The notes under the pieces are model-generated. The model saw nothing but the letters and a program-made list of their open reading frames with translations, was not told the origin of the DNA and made no database searches. From NCBI RefSeq assembly GCF_000154845.1, contig NZ_DS981461.1, positions 12,402 through 76,401 on the forward strand: 64,000 nucleotides of DNA. Direction: 5' to 3'. Both the position numbers and the translations under genes were made by a program. Shown here piece by piece: positions 8,079 to 18,679 of the stretch (the first letter of the stretch is position 1; each line of letters starts with the position of its first letter). The DNA comes from Phocaeicola coprocola DSM 17136 (GTDB lineage: Bacteria; Bacteroidota; Bacteroidia; Bacteroidales; Bacteroidaceae).

Positions 8079-11000
8079 ATGTATAACTTTAAATCAATAA
8101 AAATGAATACTAATTTAAAAATGTTAGCTGCTCTGGCGGCCATTACATTAACCTCACCTGTTGCTACTCTTTATGCAACTGTAGGCGGTCAGGAAGTATC
8201 GCAAGCTGTGATGACAATCCGGGGAAATGTAAAGGATGTAAATGGAGAGCCGTTGATAGGAGTCAGCATTTCAGTGAAAGGTAGGTCGGGACAGGGAACT
8301 GTTACCGATATAGATGGTAACTTCACCCTTCAGTGTGAAAAGGGAAATGTGTTGTCTTTTTCTTATATCGGATATAAGACAACAGAAGTGAAGGTCGGAA
8401 ATAAGTCTGATCTGATGATTACATTGCAGGAAGATACGGAACAACTGGAAGAAGTTATCGTTGTAGGATATGGTACTACTACGCGTAAAAGTGCAGTAGG
8501 TTCTGTCAGTCAGGTAAAATCTGAAGCAATCACTAAGCGTCCTGTAGCTAATGTTACACAAGCCTTACAGGGTGCAGCACCGGGAGTAATTGTCCAACAG
8601 ACAAGCTATAACCCTAACGATAATAAAACTAACTTTAATATTCGAGGTATCAGTACGCTGAATGATAATAGTCCGTTGATTGTAATTGATGGAATTGTGT
8701 CTGATGGAGGAAGTTTCAATAAGTTGAACCCGAATGATATTGAGAATATATCTGTATTGAAGGATGCTGGTACAGCCGCTATTTACGGATCACGTTCGGC
8801 AAATGGTGTAATCGTGGTAACTACTAAATCTGGTAAAAAGAATGAAAAACCAACAGTACGTTTAAATGGTTCTGTGGGTTGGCAAAATCCTGATATTTTA
8901 TTCTCTCCGGTAGCTGGGTATCAGAATGCAACCTTAACAAACTTGGCTAATACAAATGTTGGAAATGATCCGAAATTTACTCCAGAGCAGATTCGTGATT
9001 TAGCTGCACATCAGAGTGAAGAAAGTTGGTTCTACGATCAGATTATGCGTACAGCTTTACAGCAGAATTATAATCTGAGTGTTTCAGGAGGATCTGCTAA
9101 TACGACCTATATGGTTTCTATGGGATATTTTGATCAGGAAAGTAATTATGTAGGTAACAAGAATTTCGGAGTGGAACGTTATAACTTCCGTACAAATATA
9201 AATACAGAGGTTGGTCGTTTCAAATTGAATGCAATTCTGGCATATACGCGTAATAATAGTATTAGTACTACTGGTAGTAGTCTGGAAATTGATGCAGAAC
9301 GTGTTCCGACTTACTATTATTATAAAATGAAATCGGCAGACGGACGCTATTTATTGAATGATATTTTATCTGAGTTTAACCCTTTAGGAGCGTTGGAAGC
9401 AGGCGGATTCAATAAATATCGTAATAATTACTTAAATGCGAATGTTTCTGCTGAGATGAAGATTATTGATGGGCTTTCTTTAAAAGGAGTTTTGGGAGCA
9501 GATGTAATCAATGATACTCGTTTTACCAGAAATAATGCTGTAGAATATTATGCAAGTGAAGACGCTACTACTCCAAGACCTGTTAATTTAGCGAATAATA
9601 AAACCAGTAACTGGAATAGTGATGCGTATCTGATAAATACTCAGCTTTTATTGAACTACAATAAAACTTTTGGTAAACATACTGTAAATGGACTGTTTGG
9701 TGTTACAAATGAATCGTATACCTATACTGCCAATGAAATTGAAAAGAAATATGTTGATCCAGATTTAGGAATCGGTACAGATACTACTACGGGAGAAGCT
9801 GGTAATATAACAGGAAAGACTTCTGTAGACGATACTAATCGTACTAGTCTTACTTCTTTGTTGGGTCGTGTCGGATATTCTTATGCTGATAAGTACTATG
9901 GAGAGCTCAGTTTCCGTTATGATGGATCTTCGAAATTCCATAAAGATTACAGATGGGGATTCTTCCCTTCAGTATCTTTGGGATGGCGTTTATCAGAAGA
10001 AAACTTTATGAGTTTCTATAAAGAGAAGGTAGGCGATTTGAAGTTACGTACTTCATTTGGTATACTGGGAAGTCAAGCTATCGGTACTTACGACCGTTTT
10101 ACAACTTATACAGTATATGATAATAATTATGCTTATGGTAATTCGGTTGTTTCAGGAACTGGCTTTGCTTTAGGATTGAATGATTTGACTTGGGAAAAAA
10201 CAAAAACATTTAATATAGGTGTAGATGCTTCTTTTTTCAATAATCAATTGAATCTTACATTTGATTATTTTTACAAACGTACAACTGATATTTTGATGAA
10301 GCCTATAGTTCCTACTGTTTTTGGAACAGATATGCCAATGGATAATATCGGTGAAATGCAAAATCAAGGATGGGAAATAGGTATTAACTACAATATACGT
10401 ACAGGTCAGGTTCAGCACGGCTTTAGCCTTAACTTGAGTGACTCTTATAATAAGGTTTTAAAATTCCCTGGTCATGAGCAAATTACAAAGGTTAATGAAC
10501 TGGAACGTATCATTCGTGAAGGTGTACCTTTGAACTCTTATTATGGTTATAAGACTGACGGATATTTCCAGAGCTATGAGGAGGTCGAAGCTTCTGCTAT
10601 TCCTGTTGGAGGTAAAGTGCAACCTGGTGATGTGAAATTTGTTGATAGAAATAACGATGGAGTTATTGATTCAAAAGACCGCTTTATCTTAGGAAACGCA
10701 TTCCCTCGATATACATTTGGATTTACTTATAATCTTTCTTGGAAAGGACTTGATTTCAGTATGTTCTGGCAGGGAGTCGGAAAACGTGATATGATGTTGC
10801 GTGGTGAATTGATTGAACCATTTCATGAAAATTATTCATATAATATATTCAAACATCAGCTTGATTTCTGGACTCCAACAAATACGGATGCAACTTGGCC
10901 TCGTCTAGCAGCTCCAGGTTCTGACTCGAATAAAAATAACTATAGAACTGGTTCTGACATGCAGATTCTTGATGGTAAATACATGCGTTTGAAGAATTTG

Positions 11001-11222
11001 GTGATAGGGTATACACTTCCTAAATCTTGGTCGAAGAAAGTGGGAATGGAAAAACTTAGAGTATACGTGAGCGGAGAAAACTTATTGACTTTCAGTAATA
11101 ATAGTTTTATTGATCCTGAATCAACTGAGTTTGACTCTAAGATGTCTGCAGGTGGAGCTAATAGTGGACGTTCTTATCCGACATTGCGTTATTATGGTTT
11201 TGGTATTGATGTGGAATTTTAA
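8079..11222 (+). CDS. SusC-family TonB-dependent outer-membrane transporter
   Basis: 1047 residues. A signal peptide precedes a carboxypeptidase-regulatory-like domain (about 45-125: RGNVKDVNGEPLIGVSI, then a TDIDGNF turn). The TonB box and plug begin at about 125 (EEVIVVGYGTTTRKSAVGSV), and a beta-barrel ends in an aromatic C-terminus (YGFGIDVEF). SusC proteins pump bound oligosaccharides through the outer membrane with TonB energy; genomic context predicts alpha-mannan oligosaccharides. An internal ATG at 8103 (MNTNLKMLAAL) gives a more typical signal peptide and may be the true start. The gene pairs with susD 12 bases downstream. Confidence 0.93.
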   Translation: MYNFKSIKMNTNLKMLAALAAITLTSPVATLYATVGGQEVSQAVMTIRGNVKDVNGEPLIGVSISVKGRSGQGTVTDIDGNFTLQCEKGNVLSFSYIGYKTTEVKVGNKSDLMITLQEDTEQLEEVIVVGYGTTTRKSAVGSVSQVKSEAITKRPVANVTQALQGAAPGVIVQQTSYNPNDNKTNFNIRGISTLNDNSPLIVIDGIVSDGGSFNKLNPNDIENISVLKDAGTAAIYGSRSANGVIVVTTKSGKKNEKPTVRLNGSVGWQNPDILFSPVAGYQNATLTNLANTNVGNDPKFTPEQIRDLAAHQSEESWFYDQIMRTALQQNYNLSVSGGSANTTYMVSMGYFDQESNYVGNKNFGVERYNFRTNINTEVGRFKLNAILAYTRNNSISTTGSSLEIDAERVPTYYYYKMKSADGRYLLNDILSEFNPLGALEAGGFNKYRNNYLNANVSAEMKIIDGLSLKGVLGADVINDTRFTRNNAVEYYASEDATTPRPVNLANNKTSNWNSDAYLINTQLLLNYNKTFGKHTVNGLFGVTNESYTYTANEIEKKYVDPDLGIGTDTTTGEAGNITGKTSVDDTNRTSLTSLLGRVGYSYADKYYGELSFRYDGSSKFHKDYRWGFFPSVSLGWRLSEENFMSFYKEKVGDLKLRTSFGILGSQAIGTYDRFTTYTVYDNNYAYGNSVVSGTGFALGLNDLTWEKTKTFNIGVDASFFNNQLNLTFDYFYKRTTDILMKPIVPTVFGTDMPMDNIGEMQNQGWEIGINYNIRTGQVQHGFSLNLSDSYNKVLKFPGHEQITKVNELERIIREGVPLNSYYGYKTDGYFQSYEEVEASAIPVGGKVQPGDVKFVDRNNDGVIDSKDRFILGNAFPRYTFGFTYNLSWKGLDFSMFWQGVGKRDMMLRGELIEPFHENYSYNIFKHQLDFWTPTNTDATWPRLAAPGSDSNKNNYRTGSDMQILDGKYMRLKNLVIGYTLPKSWSKKVGMEKLRVYVSGENLLTFSNNSFIDPESTEFDSKMSAGGANSGRSYPTLRYYGFGIDVEF

Positions 11223-11234
11223 TAATGTGACTTT

Positions 11235-12854
11235 ATGAAATTAAAAACATATATGTTGTATGTTGTAAGTGCAATGATGTTATTGGCTGCTTGCAATGAC
11301 ATGGAAAATGTACCTACAAATAAATTTACTGATAATAGTTATTGGACATCGGAGGCAAAGGCACAGAATGTGGTGAACATGGTCTATAGCCAGATGTATG
11401 ATGCAGGGAAAATGTGGTCGGATGAAAGTTTGAGCGATAATGTAATTGACGGCCGTACTGTAACTGATCAACGTGCTATCCGTAAAGGGCAGGCAACACC
11501 TTCTATAGGTGTTTTTGATAGTGAGTGGAAAAATTTGTATGGTGGAATTAAAACTTGCCATGTATTTTTGGAAAAGGTAGATTTGGTTCCTAATATGAAT
11601 CCTGCTGCAAAGGCTCGTATGATAGCTGAGATTCGTTTTATCCGTGCTGCTATTTATTTCCGTCTTGTAAATTTCTATGGTGATGTACCATTCTTTACAA
11701 AAGACATAACATTGGATGAAGCAAATTCAATAAGTCGTACATCTGCTGCTACTGTTCTTCAGTTTATTCATGATGAATTGGAAGATATTAAAGATGATCT
11801 GCCAATTAATACTGCTTTATCGGCAGACGAACAGGGTAAAATTACGAAAGGTGCAGTAAGCATGTTGCAGGCACGTGTATACTTGATGGAAGGAAACTGG
11901 GATAAAGTAATTACCTATACAGATAATCTTATCAACAATCAAGGTGAATATGGTACCTATGACTTGTACCCTTCTTACAGAGGATTGTTTGAGGAAGAAA
12001 ATGAGTATAATCAGGAAGTAATAATGGACCGTTCATATGTAAAGAAACTCTTGACTTGGGGAGATATGGTAGATATGGCTCCATTGAGCGTTGGAGGTAG
12101 AGCTATAAATCGTGCTCCTCAACAGTCGTTGGTTGATAGTTATATCATGCTGAATGGAAAGAGAATCGATGAGCAGGGAAGTAATTACAATAAAGATTAT
12201 CCATATGCCAATAGAGATCCTCGTATGACTGCTACTATTATATATGATGGATATGATTGGAGCGGTAATGTAAATGATGGAAGCCAGGGTACTGTTATAC
12301 ATATTGATCCCAATACTTCGACAACTGTTGATAAATACATTTATGGTAGTAATAATACCGCTACAGGTTACTATGTACGTAAATATTATAGTCCACAAGA
12401 TGCCGGTGATTTGAATTCTGGCTTGAATATCATTACAATGCGTTATGCCGATGTGCTGTTAATGTATGCTGAAGCTAAATTCGAAAAAGGTGAATTTACT
12501 GAAGACATTTGGAATATGACTATCAAACGTATCAGAGAAAGAGCTGGATTTACTGATTCAGGTGCATTGGAATATCCTTCTCTGTCTTCAGATGATATGC
12601 GAAAACTGATTCGTAACGAACGCCGTTGTGAACTGGCTATGGAAGGATTAAGATGGTTTGATATTAAGCGCTGGAAGGCAGGTTCAGAATATTTGACAGG
12701 CAATGTTGAAGGTGCTACTTTTGATGGAGTTGGTACAATTCGTGTAGACTCTTATAACTTTAATGAACAAAGAGATTATTTATGGGCTGTGCCTCAAAGC
12801 CAGATTGACTTGAATCATAATTTGGCTCCTAATAATCCTGGATATGCAAACTGA
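11235..12854 (+). CDS. SusD/RagB-family surface glycan-binding lipoprotein
   Basis: 539 residues with a lipoprotein signal (LLAAC, residues 16-20). The SusD/RagB signature is seen at both ends: NSYWTSEAKAQNVVNMVYSQMYD near the N-terminus, and RNERRCELAMEGLRWFDIKRW with a C-terminal YLWAVPQSQIDLNHNLAPNNPGY segment. SusD caps the SusC barrel and delivers ligand. The adjacent susC and downstream SusE-like gene form the usual trio. Nothing is broken. Confidence 0.93.
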   Translation: MKLKTYMLYVVSAMMLLAACNDMENVPTNKFTDNSYWTSEAKAQNVVNMVYSQMYDAGKMWSDESLSDNVIDGRTVTDQRAIRKGQATPSIGVFDSEWKNLYGGIKTCHVFLEKVDLVPNMNPAAKARMIAEIRFIRAAIYFRLVNFYGDVPFFTKDITLDEANSISRTSAATVLQFIHDELEDIKDDLPINTALSADEQGKITKGAVSMLQARVYLMEGNWDKVITYTDNLINNQGEYGTYDLYPSYRGLFEEENEYNQEVIMDRSYVKKLLTWGDMVDMAPLSVGGRAINRAPQQSLVDSYIMLNGKRIDEQGSNYNKDYPYANRDPRMTATIIYDGYDWSGNVNDGSQGTVIHIDPNTSTTVDKYIYGSNNTATGYYVRKYYSPQDAGDLNSGLNIITMRYADVLLMYAEAKFEKGEFTEDIWNMTIKRIRERAGFTDSGALEYPSLSSDDMRKLIRNERRCELAMEGLRWFDIKRWKAGSEYLTGNVEGATFDGVGTIRVDSYNFNEQRDYLWAVPQSQIDLNHNLAPNNPGYAN

Positions 12855-12881
12855 TTAACTTTAAATATTTAAATACTTATA

Positions 12882-14042
12882 ATGATGAAACTAAGTTTTT
12901 TTTATGTATTTGCAATGTGCATGACTGTATTGTTTTCTACATCATGTACTAAAGATATGGAATATAAGGATGTACAAGTTAGTCCTGTAACTCAGTTGTA
13001 TGAACCGACAGATGGTCAGAGTGTAACACTGGTTGCTTCGTCTACAGCTTCACTTTTCTTTGAATGGGCTGCAGCAAAAGCTGAAGATAGTGGCTCGCCT
13101 TTGTATGAGGTTGTTTTTGATAAAGAAGATGGTAATTTTACAAATCCGATTTATCGTGTTGTTGCTGATAATAACGGAGTTCGTAATTATGCAACAATAA
13201 CTCATAAAGTGTTGGATAAGATTGGTAAAGCAGCTGGTATTAATGGTGGAGAAACCGGAACTGTAAAATGGACAGTTGTTGCTTCCAGAGGTTTAAATTC
13301 AGCGATGGCTACTGAAGCAAGAACTTTGACCATTACTTGTTTGAAAGGATTTACTGAATTACCTAATCAGGTTTATTTGACAGGTGAAGCTACTGAAGGA
13401 GGAACAGATATTGCACAAGCAGTTCCTTGTTCGATGCCTAATGAATTAGGTGTGTTTGAAGTGTTCACTAAATTGGAGGAGGGTAAGTCTTATCGACTGG
13501 TTGATAATAACTCTGCTGATGCCAAGTCTTATTATATCAATGAAAGTGGTGTTATCATTGAAGGTCAGGGTGAAACTACTGTAAATAAAGGTGGTGTTTA
13601 CCGTATTGTATTAGACTTTACAACGGCTTCTGTCAAGATGACTGAAATCCAGAGTATGGGATTCTTCTTCTGTCCTAGCAATGAGGTTACTTTTGAACTT
13701 CCTTATAAAGGTAATGGTGTATTTGAAGGAGAAGATCTGATTGAATTTAAACAGGAAAGCTGGGGTAGAGACCAACGTTATAAGTTCTTGATGACATATG
13801 CTGATGGTACAACACAAATGTGGGGAACTAAGAATACAACAGATAGTGCTCCAGGAGAAGCTACAGCTGATGATCCTTATTTCTATATAGCTGACACTCC
13901 TAATAACCAATGGGATCAGAAATGGAAACTGAATAATGAATTCGATGGAGCTGCTGATGGAGCTAATCCGGGAGCTGTTACTCGTATTTCTGTTATTTTC
14001 TCTGGAGATAATTATACACATCATGTAGAACTTGTTAAGTGA
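12882..14042 (+). CDS. SusE-like surface glycan-binding lipoprotein
   Basis: 386 residues with a lipoprotein signal (LFSTSC). The N-terminal third (YEPTDGQSVTLVASSTASLFFEWAAAKAEDSGSPLYEVVFDKEDG) has the SusE-type immunoglobulin-like fold, followed by two beta-rich modules (about 160-260 and 260-386) like the C-terminal starch-binding-type domains of SusE/SusF proteins. It should sit on the cell surface and hold mannan for the SusCD complex. Its stop (14040-14042) is 7 bases before the ATG of the next GH76. Ligand specificity cannot be read from the sequence. Confidence 0.75.
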   Translation: MMKLSFFYVFAMCMTVLFSTSCTKDMEYKDVQVSPVTQLYEPTDGQSVTLVASSTASLFFEWAAAKAEDSGSPLYEVVFDKEDGNFTNPIYRVVADNNGVRNYATITHKVLDKIGKAAGINGGETGTVKWTVVASRGLNSAMATEARTLTITCLKGFTELPNQVYLTGEATEGGTDIAQAVPCSMPNELGVFEVFTKLEEGKSYRLVDNNSADAKSYYINESGVIIEGQGETTVNKGGVYRIVLDFTTASVKMTEIQSMGFFFCPSNEVTFELPYKGNGVFEGEDLIEFKQESWGRDQRYKFLMTYADGTTQMWGTKNTTDSAPGEATADDPYFYIADTPNNQWDQKWKLNNEFDGAADGANPGAVTRISVIFSGDNYTHHVELVK

Positions 14043-14049
14043 TAGAACT

Positions 14050-15174
14050 ATGAAATATAAGTTATTATTCTTTTTTATTACAGGAATGCTTTTAGCTTCC
14101 TGTAGTAAGATTGAAGATGAATATGTATATGATACTGGTTATGCTATAGACTGGAGTGCGGCAGCAGATAGTGCCAGCTCTACTTTGCCGGAACGTTTTT
14201 GGAATGAAGAAGGGTATTTTAATTATGAAAACGATGGAAATGGCACTGGTTTCCAGTATTGGCCACAGGCACAGGCAATGGATGTAATTATCGATGCTTA
14301 CTTGCGTAGTGGAAATACTAAATACTCCGATCTTTTTACTCCATGGTATGAAGGTATTAAAGTAAAGAATGGCAATTCATATTGGAATAATTTTTATGAT
14401 GATATGGAATGGATAGCTCTTACGATGGTACGTTTGTATGAAACCACTCAAGATGAAAAGTACCTGAATACGGCTAAAGAGTTATGGGGATATATTGAAG
14501 GTGGTTGGAATGAAGAGTATGGCGGTGGCGGTATCGCATGGAAATCTGATCAGCGTTGGAGTAAAAATGCTTGTTCAAATGGCCCTGCTGCTTTATTAGC
14601 AATGCGTCTTTATTCAGTAACTCAAGATGAAGTATATAAAAATTGGGGAATCAAAATTTATGCATGGCTGCGTGAGAATCTGTTTAACAAGGCTACTGGA
14701 GCTGTTTATGATAATTTAAATGGCGAAACAGGTGAAATTGGTAGTTTCTCATTGAGTTACAATCAGGGTACTTTCTTGGGTGCAGCACACGAATTATATA
14801 AGGTTACAGGTGAAGCAAATTATTTAAAGGATGCACGTAAAGCTGCTTACTTCTGTATTAGTGATGCTGGTATGATTGATAGTGGTAATAATGTGCTACG
14901 TGATGAAGGTTCTGGTGATGGTGGCTTTTTCAAAGGTATTTTTATGCGTTATTTCGTCAAATTAATCATGGAGCCGGATTTAGATGAGCTTTATCGTAAA
15001 AAATTTGAGACATTCTTTAATAATAATGCAGAAGTTTTATGGCGTAAGGGTGTAAATAAGTTAGATATTTTATTTAGTACTAACTGGACTACACCTGCTT
15101 CTGGTAGCACTCAGCTTGGTGCACAGACTAGTGGATGTGCACTTATAGAAGCGAGATCCTTGTGGGGTAAATAA
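14050..15174 (+). CDS. GH76 endo-alpha-1,6-mannanase, lipoprotein
   Basis: 374 residues from the ATG at 14050, chosen because it gives a lipoprotein signal (lipobox LLASC); an upstream TTG at 14032 would add six poor residues overlapping the previous gene. The GH76 catalytic pair is D117/D118 in NNFYDDMEWIAL, followed by ACSNGPAALLAMRLYSVT. It is probably a surface endo-mannanase that starts mannan breakdown, as in known mannan loci where a GH76 follows the binding proteins. It is the last gene before a strong hairpin. Confidence 0.88.
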   Translation: MKYKLLFFFITGMLLASCSKIEDEYVYDTGYAIDWSAAADSASSTLPERFWNEEGYFNYENDGNGTGFQYWPQAQAMDVIIDAYLRSGNTKYSDLFTPWYEGIKVKNGNSYWNNFYDDMEWIALTMVRLYETTQDEKYLNTAKELWGYIEGGWNEEYGGGGIAWKSDQRWSKNACSNGPAALLAMRLYSVTQDEVYKNWGIKIYAWLRENLFNKATGAVYDNLNGETGEIGSFSLSYNQGTFLGAAHELYKVTGEANYLKDARKAAYFCISDAGMIDSGNNVLRDEGSGDGGFFKGIFMRYFVKLIMEPDLDELYRKKFETFFNNNAEVLWRKGVNKLDILFSTNWTTPASGSTQLGAQTSGCALIEARSLWGK

Positions 15175-15230
15175 CTAGGAACACTTGGTCTTAAAAATGT
15201 AAAAATACAGAAGTCTTAAGATCTGATTGA

Positions 15231-15304
15231 AAATCTTTTTTGAAACTTTTTTCTGTTTCTATGGATTATTATCATGAAATAGAAAAAAGTTTCGAAAAGG
15301 ATTT
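15231..15304 (+). terminator. Long imperfect hairpin ending the SusCD operon
   Basis: Arms at 15231-15259 and 15276-15304 (29 bases each) pair with only three non-Watson-Crick positions, most of which can form G-T pairs. The loop is 16 bases. The hairpin is AT-rich and lies 57 bases after the GH76 stop, so it probably ends this transcript; a miniature-element remnant is also possible. Confidence 0.5.
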
Positions 15305-15833
15305 GAGAAACAATTAAAATCAATAATTGAAAAACACTTTATTTCATCGTGTAAATTTTTTAGTTTACCTCTAACATAAGTAATAATCTTAGATTTTGCT
15401 AAAGCTCTGATTGTAATAAATATAACGGCTATAAAGTTGAAAGATAGTTCCATTCAAAATCTTATATTTATTAGTCTTAGACATTTTAAGAACATTGATT
15501 TGGGCGATGTATCTTTCTCTTTTTGTAAACGTTATATCATACTTTTTAAAATCAGACAAAGGATATTTGTTTCTTGAATTTTTTTGTTGATTGGGGATTC
15601 GGGTATATAAGTAAACGGCGAAAAGGTTGGGATAATGTTTTTAATGGGAAATGATAGGTAAAATCAGGAAAGAGATTATGTTAATATAAATTGAGATAGT
15701 AATGTCATTGGGTTATAGCTCAATATCTTATAAACCAATGGAAACAAGGAAGTATATCTAATTAATGAAGCGTTTAGGAGTAGTGTACAGAAATTTTGTT
15801 TATTGATAACTTTATTTGGATGATAAGAATGCT
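15305..15833. other. AT-rich intergenic stretch without a gene
   Basis: About 530 bases between the hairpin and the GH97 gene. No reading frame with sensible composition is seen on either strand. It should hold the promoter for the GH97-SGNH-GH92 group, but no exact TAnnTTTG box could be assigned; TAACTTTA at 15807-15814 is only a near match. Confidence 0.5.
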
Positions 15834-17789
15834 ATGAGAAAAGGAATGTTATTGTTCGGATTTTTGGGAATATTTTGCTGTTGTTCTAATGTACAGGGAA
15901 GATCTCTTGATGTCCAATCTCCTGATGGAAAACTTAAGGTTGTAATCGATTTGAAAGAGAAAATATATTATTCTGTGATTTCTCAAAATGATACAATTCT
16001 TAAAGATTGTACATTGTCTATGACTTTATCAGATAATGTTTTAGGGGCAAAACCAAGTCTTCAAAATATAAAGAGGGGAAAGATTGATAAAGAAGTACTG
16101 CGTCCTATCCCATTAAAAAATGCATTAGTCCGGAATCATTGTAATACTCTTCGTATGAATATGAAGGGTAATTATTCTGTTGAGTTTAGAGCTTACGATA
16201 ATGGAATTGCTTATCGTTTTGTAACTGATAGAAAAAATGAGCTTGAGATATTAGACGAAGAATTTACTATCCATTTCCCGACTAATTATTGGGCTCATTT
16301 GTCTAAGACTTCAGGATTTAAGACTTCATATGAAAATCCATATTCTCATTTGAATACAATGGATTATAAGTCGTCTGATGAAATGAGTTATTTCCCGGTT
16401 TTATTAGAGAGTCCGCAGGGATATAATATATTGATTTCGGAGGCTGATTTAGATGATTATCCTTGTATGTTTGTGAAGGGGACAGATAAGAATGGATTGA
16501 CTGCTGTTTTTCCGAAATGCCCTTTGGAGTTTGGAGATGACGGAGATCGTAGCGTAAAGATTCTTAAAGAAGCTAATTACATCGCTAAGACAGAAGGAAA
16601 GCGAACTTTTCCGTGGCGTTTCTTTATGATTTCTTCCGATGATAAAGATATTTTGAGTAATGAAATGGTTTATAACTTGTCTTCTCCTTGTGAATTGGAA
16701 GATTATAGTTGGGTAAAACCAGGACAAGTAAGTTGGGAATGGTGGAATGGAGCTACTCCTTATGGTCCTGATGTAAATTTTGTATCCGGTTTTAATATGG
16801 ATACCTATAAATACTTTATTGATTTCGCAGCTAAGTATCATATCCCTTATATATTGATGGATGAAGGATGGGCTTTGAGTACACGTGATCCTTATACTCC
16901 TAATCCTCAAGTTAATGTACATGAAATAATCCGTTATGGAAAAGAAAAAGGAGTTGGAGTCTTGTTGTGGCTTACTTGGCTTACTGTTGAGAACCATTTT
17001 GATGTGTTTAAAACTTTTTCTGATTGGGGAGTAGCAGGTATTAAGATTGATTTTATGGATCGTAGTGATCAGTGGATGGTCAATTATTATGAACGGGTAG
17101 CAAAAGAAGCCGCAAAATATCATTTGTTGATTGATTTCCATGGTTCATTCAAACCAGCAGGATTGGAGTATCGTTATCCTAATATTTTGTCTTATGAAGG
17201 TGTTCGCGGAATGGAACAAATGGGGGGATGTTATCCAGATAATAGTTTGTACTTACCTTTCATGCGAAATGCTGTAGGTCCAATGGATTATACACCTGGA
17301 GCCATGATCAGTATGCAACCTGAAGTCTATAGAGCAGACCGCCCGAATGCAGCTAGTATCGGAACTCGTGCTTATCAACTTGCTCTTTATGTCGTATTCG
17401 AAAGTGGGGTTCAAATGCTGGCTGATAATCCAACTCTATACTATCGCAATCCTGATTGTACAGATTTTATAACAAAAGTACCTGTTACATGGGATGAAAC
17501 GAAAATATTAGATGCTAAGATTGGTGAATATGTAGTACTAGCCAGACGAAAGGGTGATAAATGGTTTATTGGTGCAATCTGTAACGGAAAGGAAGCTTCA
17601 CGTAGATTTACTTTATCTTTTGACTTTTTGGATAAAGATAGAACTTACCGTATGACTTCATTTGAGGATGGTATTAATGCTGATAGACAAGCAATGGATT
17701 ATCGCAAAAAAGAACATCAGGTTAATTCTTCTGATAAATTAAATATTAAATTGGTACGTAATGGGGGATGGGCAGCTGTTGTAGAGTAA
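15834..17789 (+). CDS. GH97 glycoside hydrolase, probable retaining alpha-galactosidase
   Basis: 651 residues from the ATG at 15834 (MRKGMLLFG), which gives an N-terminal signal with a CCC stretch. The GH97 layout is complete: N-terminal beta-sandwich (SPDGKLKVVIDL), central (beta/alpha)8 barrel (PYILMDEGWA; GVGVLLWLTWLT; GIKIDFMDRSDQ) and C-terminal beta domain. In GH97, retaining enzymes carry an Asp nucleophile in the GVKxDF segment, which inverting SusB-type alpha-glucosidases lack; D406 is at that place, so a retaining alpha-galactosidase-type mechanism is inferred. In this locus it might remove alpha-galactose (or alpha-glucose) caps from fungal mannan. It is 20 bases before the esterase gene. 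Confidence 0.8.
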   Translation: MRKGMLLFGFLGIFCCCSNVQGRSLDVQSPDGKLKVVIDLKEKIYYSVISQNDTILKDCTLSMTLSDNVLGAKPSLQNIKRGKIDKEVLRPIPLKNALVRNHCNTLRMNMKGNYSVEFRAYDNGIAYRFVTDRKNELEILDEEFTIHFPTNYWAHLSKTSGFKTSYENPYSHLNTMDYKSSDEMSYFPVLLESPQGYNILISEADLDDYPCMFVKGTDKNGLTAVFPKCPLEFGDDGDRSVKILKEANYIAKTEGKRTFPWRFFMISSDDKDILSNEMVYNLSSPCELEDYSWVKPGQVSWEWWNGATPYGPDVNFVSGFNMDTYKYFIDFAAKYHIPYILMDEGWALSTRDPYTPNPQVNVHEIIRYGKEKGVGVLLWLTWLTVENHFDVFKTFSDWGVAGIKIDFMDRSDQWMVNYYERVAKEAAKYHLLIDFHGSFKPAGLEYRYPNILSYEGVRGMEQMGGCYPDNSLYLPFMRNAVGPMDYTPGAMISMQPEVYRADRPNAASIGTRAYQLALYVVFESGVQMLADNPTLYYRNPDCTDFITKVPVTWDETKILDAKIGEYVVLARRKGDKWFIGAICNGKEASRRFTLSFDFLDKDRTYRMTSFEDGINADRQAMDYRKKEHQVNSSDKLNIKLVRNGGWAAVVE

Positions 17790-17809
17790 ATTTTATATAA
17801 TAAAGTGTT

Positions 17810-18511
17810 ATGAGAACAAAACTATTGGTAAAATATTTAGGTATAGGAATTGTTTCCTTTAGTTTAACGTGTACGCATATAAATGCACAGGATCGAGATT
17901 TTGGTGGCTTAAATCGTTATGCTCAAGAGAATAAAGATATAACTATTTCTCACAAAACTGTAAAAGTTGTTTTTATGGGGAATTCTATAACAGAGGGTTG
18001 GGTGAATACCCACCCTGCTTTCTTTACAGATAATGGATATGTGGGACGTGGTATTAGTGGGCAGACCTCATATCAGTTCTTGTTGCGTTTTCGTGAAGAT
18101 GTTATAAAGCTATCTCCGTCATTGGTCGTTATTAATGCGGGTACTAATGATGTTGCAGAGAACACATGTGCTTATAATGAAGAGTATACTTTTGGAAATA
18201 TAATATCTATGGTAGAACTGGCTGAGGCACATAAAATAAAGGTTATACTAACTTTGACGTTGCCGGCTGCTGCTTTTGGCTGGAATCCAGCGATTAAAGA
18301 TGCGCAAAAGAAAATAGCTTCTCTTAATGCACGAATCAAAAAATATGCCTATCAACATAAGATACCCTATGTAGATTATTACGGAAAAATGGTTTATGGA
18401 GAAAATGGAGCTCTTAATCCTAAATATACAAAAGATGGTGTTCACCCTACTGCCGAAGGATATATAGTTATGGAAACATTAATAAAAGAAGCCATTGATA
18501 AAGTTTTATAA
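17810..18511 (+). CDS. SGNH/GDSL-family hydrolase, probable carbohydrate esterase
   Basis: 233 residues with a signal peptide (about 1-26). The four SGNH blocks are present: GNSITEGW (nucleophile S59), GISGQTS with the oxyanion Gly, GTNDV with Asn, and DGVHPT with D209/H212 completing the triad. Such secreted enzymes near glycoside hydrolases usually remove acetyl or other ester groups from sugars. Its place between GH97 and GH92 suggests it strips esters from mannan. The actual ester substrate is unknown. Confidence 0.8.
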   Translation: MRTKLLVKYLGIGIVSFSLTCTHINAQDRDFGGLNRYAQENKDITISHKTVKVVFMGNSITEGWVNTHPAFFTDNGYVGRGISGQTSYQFLLRFREDVIKLSPSLVVINAGTNDVAENTCAYNEEYTFGNIISMVELAEAHKIKVILTLTLPAAAFGWNPAIKDAQKKIASLNARIKKYAYQHKIPYVDYYGKMVYGENGALNPKYTKDGVHPTAEGYIVMETLIKEAIDKVL

Positions 18512-18679
18512 TTAATGGTGATTTTGAAAACTGTCATGTTGATAAAGTATGGCAGAAGGAGTTTTCAGTGGGGTTGATAATATAATTGAATGTATTCACT
18601 TACATTGCATTGGCATTAGGTGGTTAATAGAATATTTAGATGTACAATCTTCAATAGGTATGAAAAAATAGAAAATAAA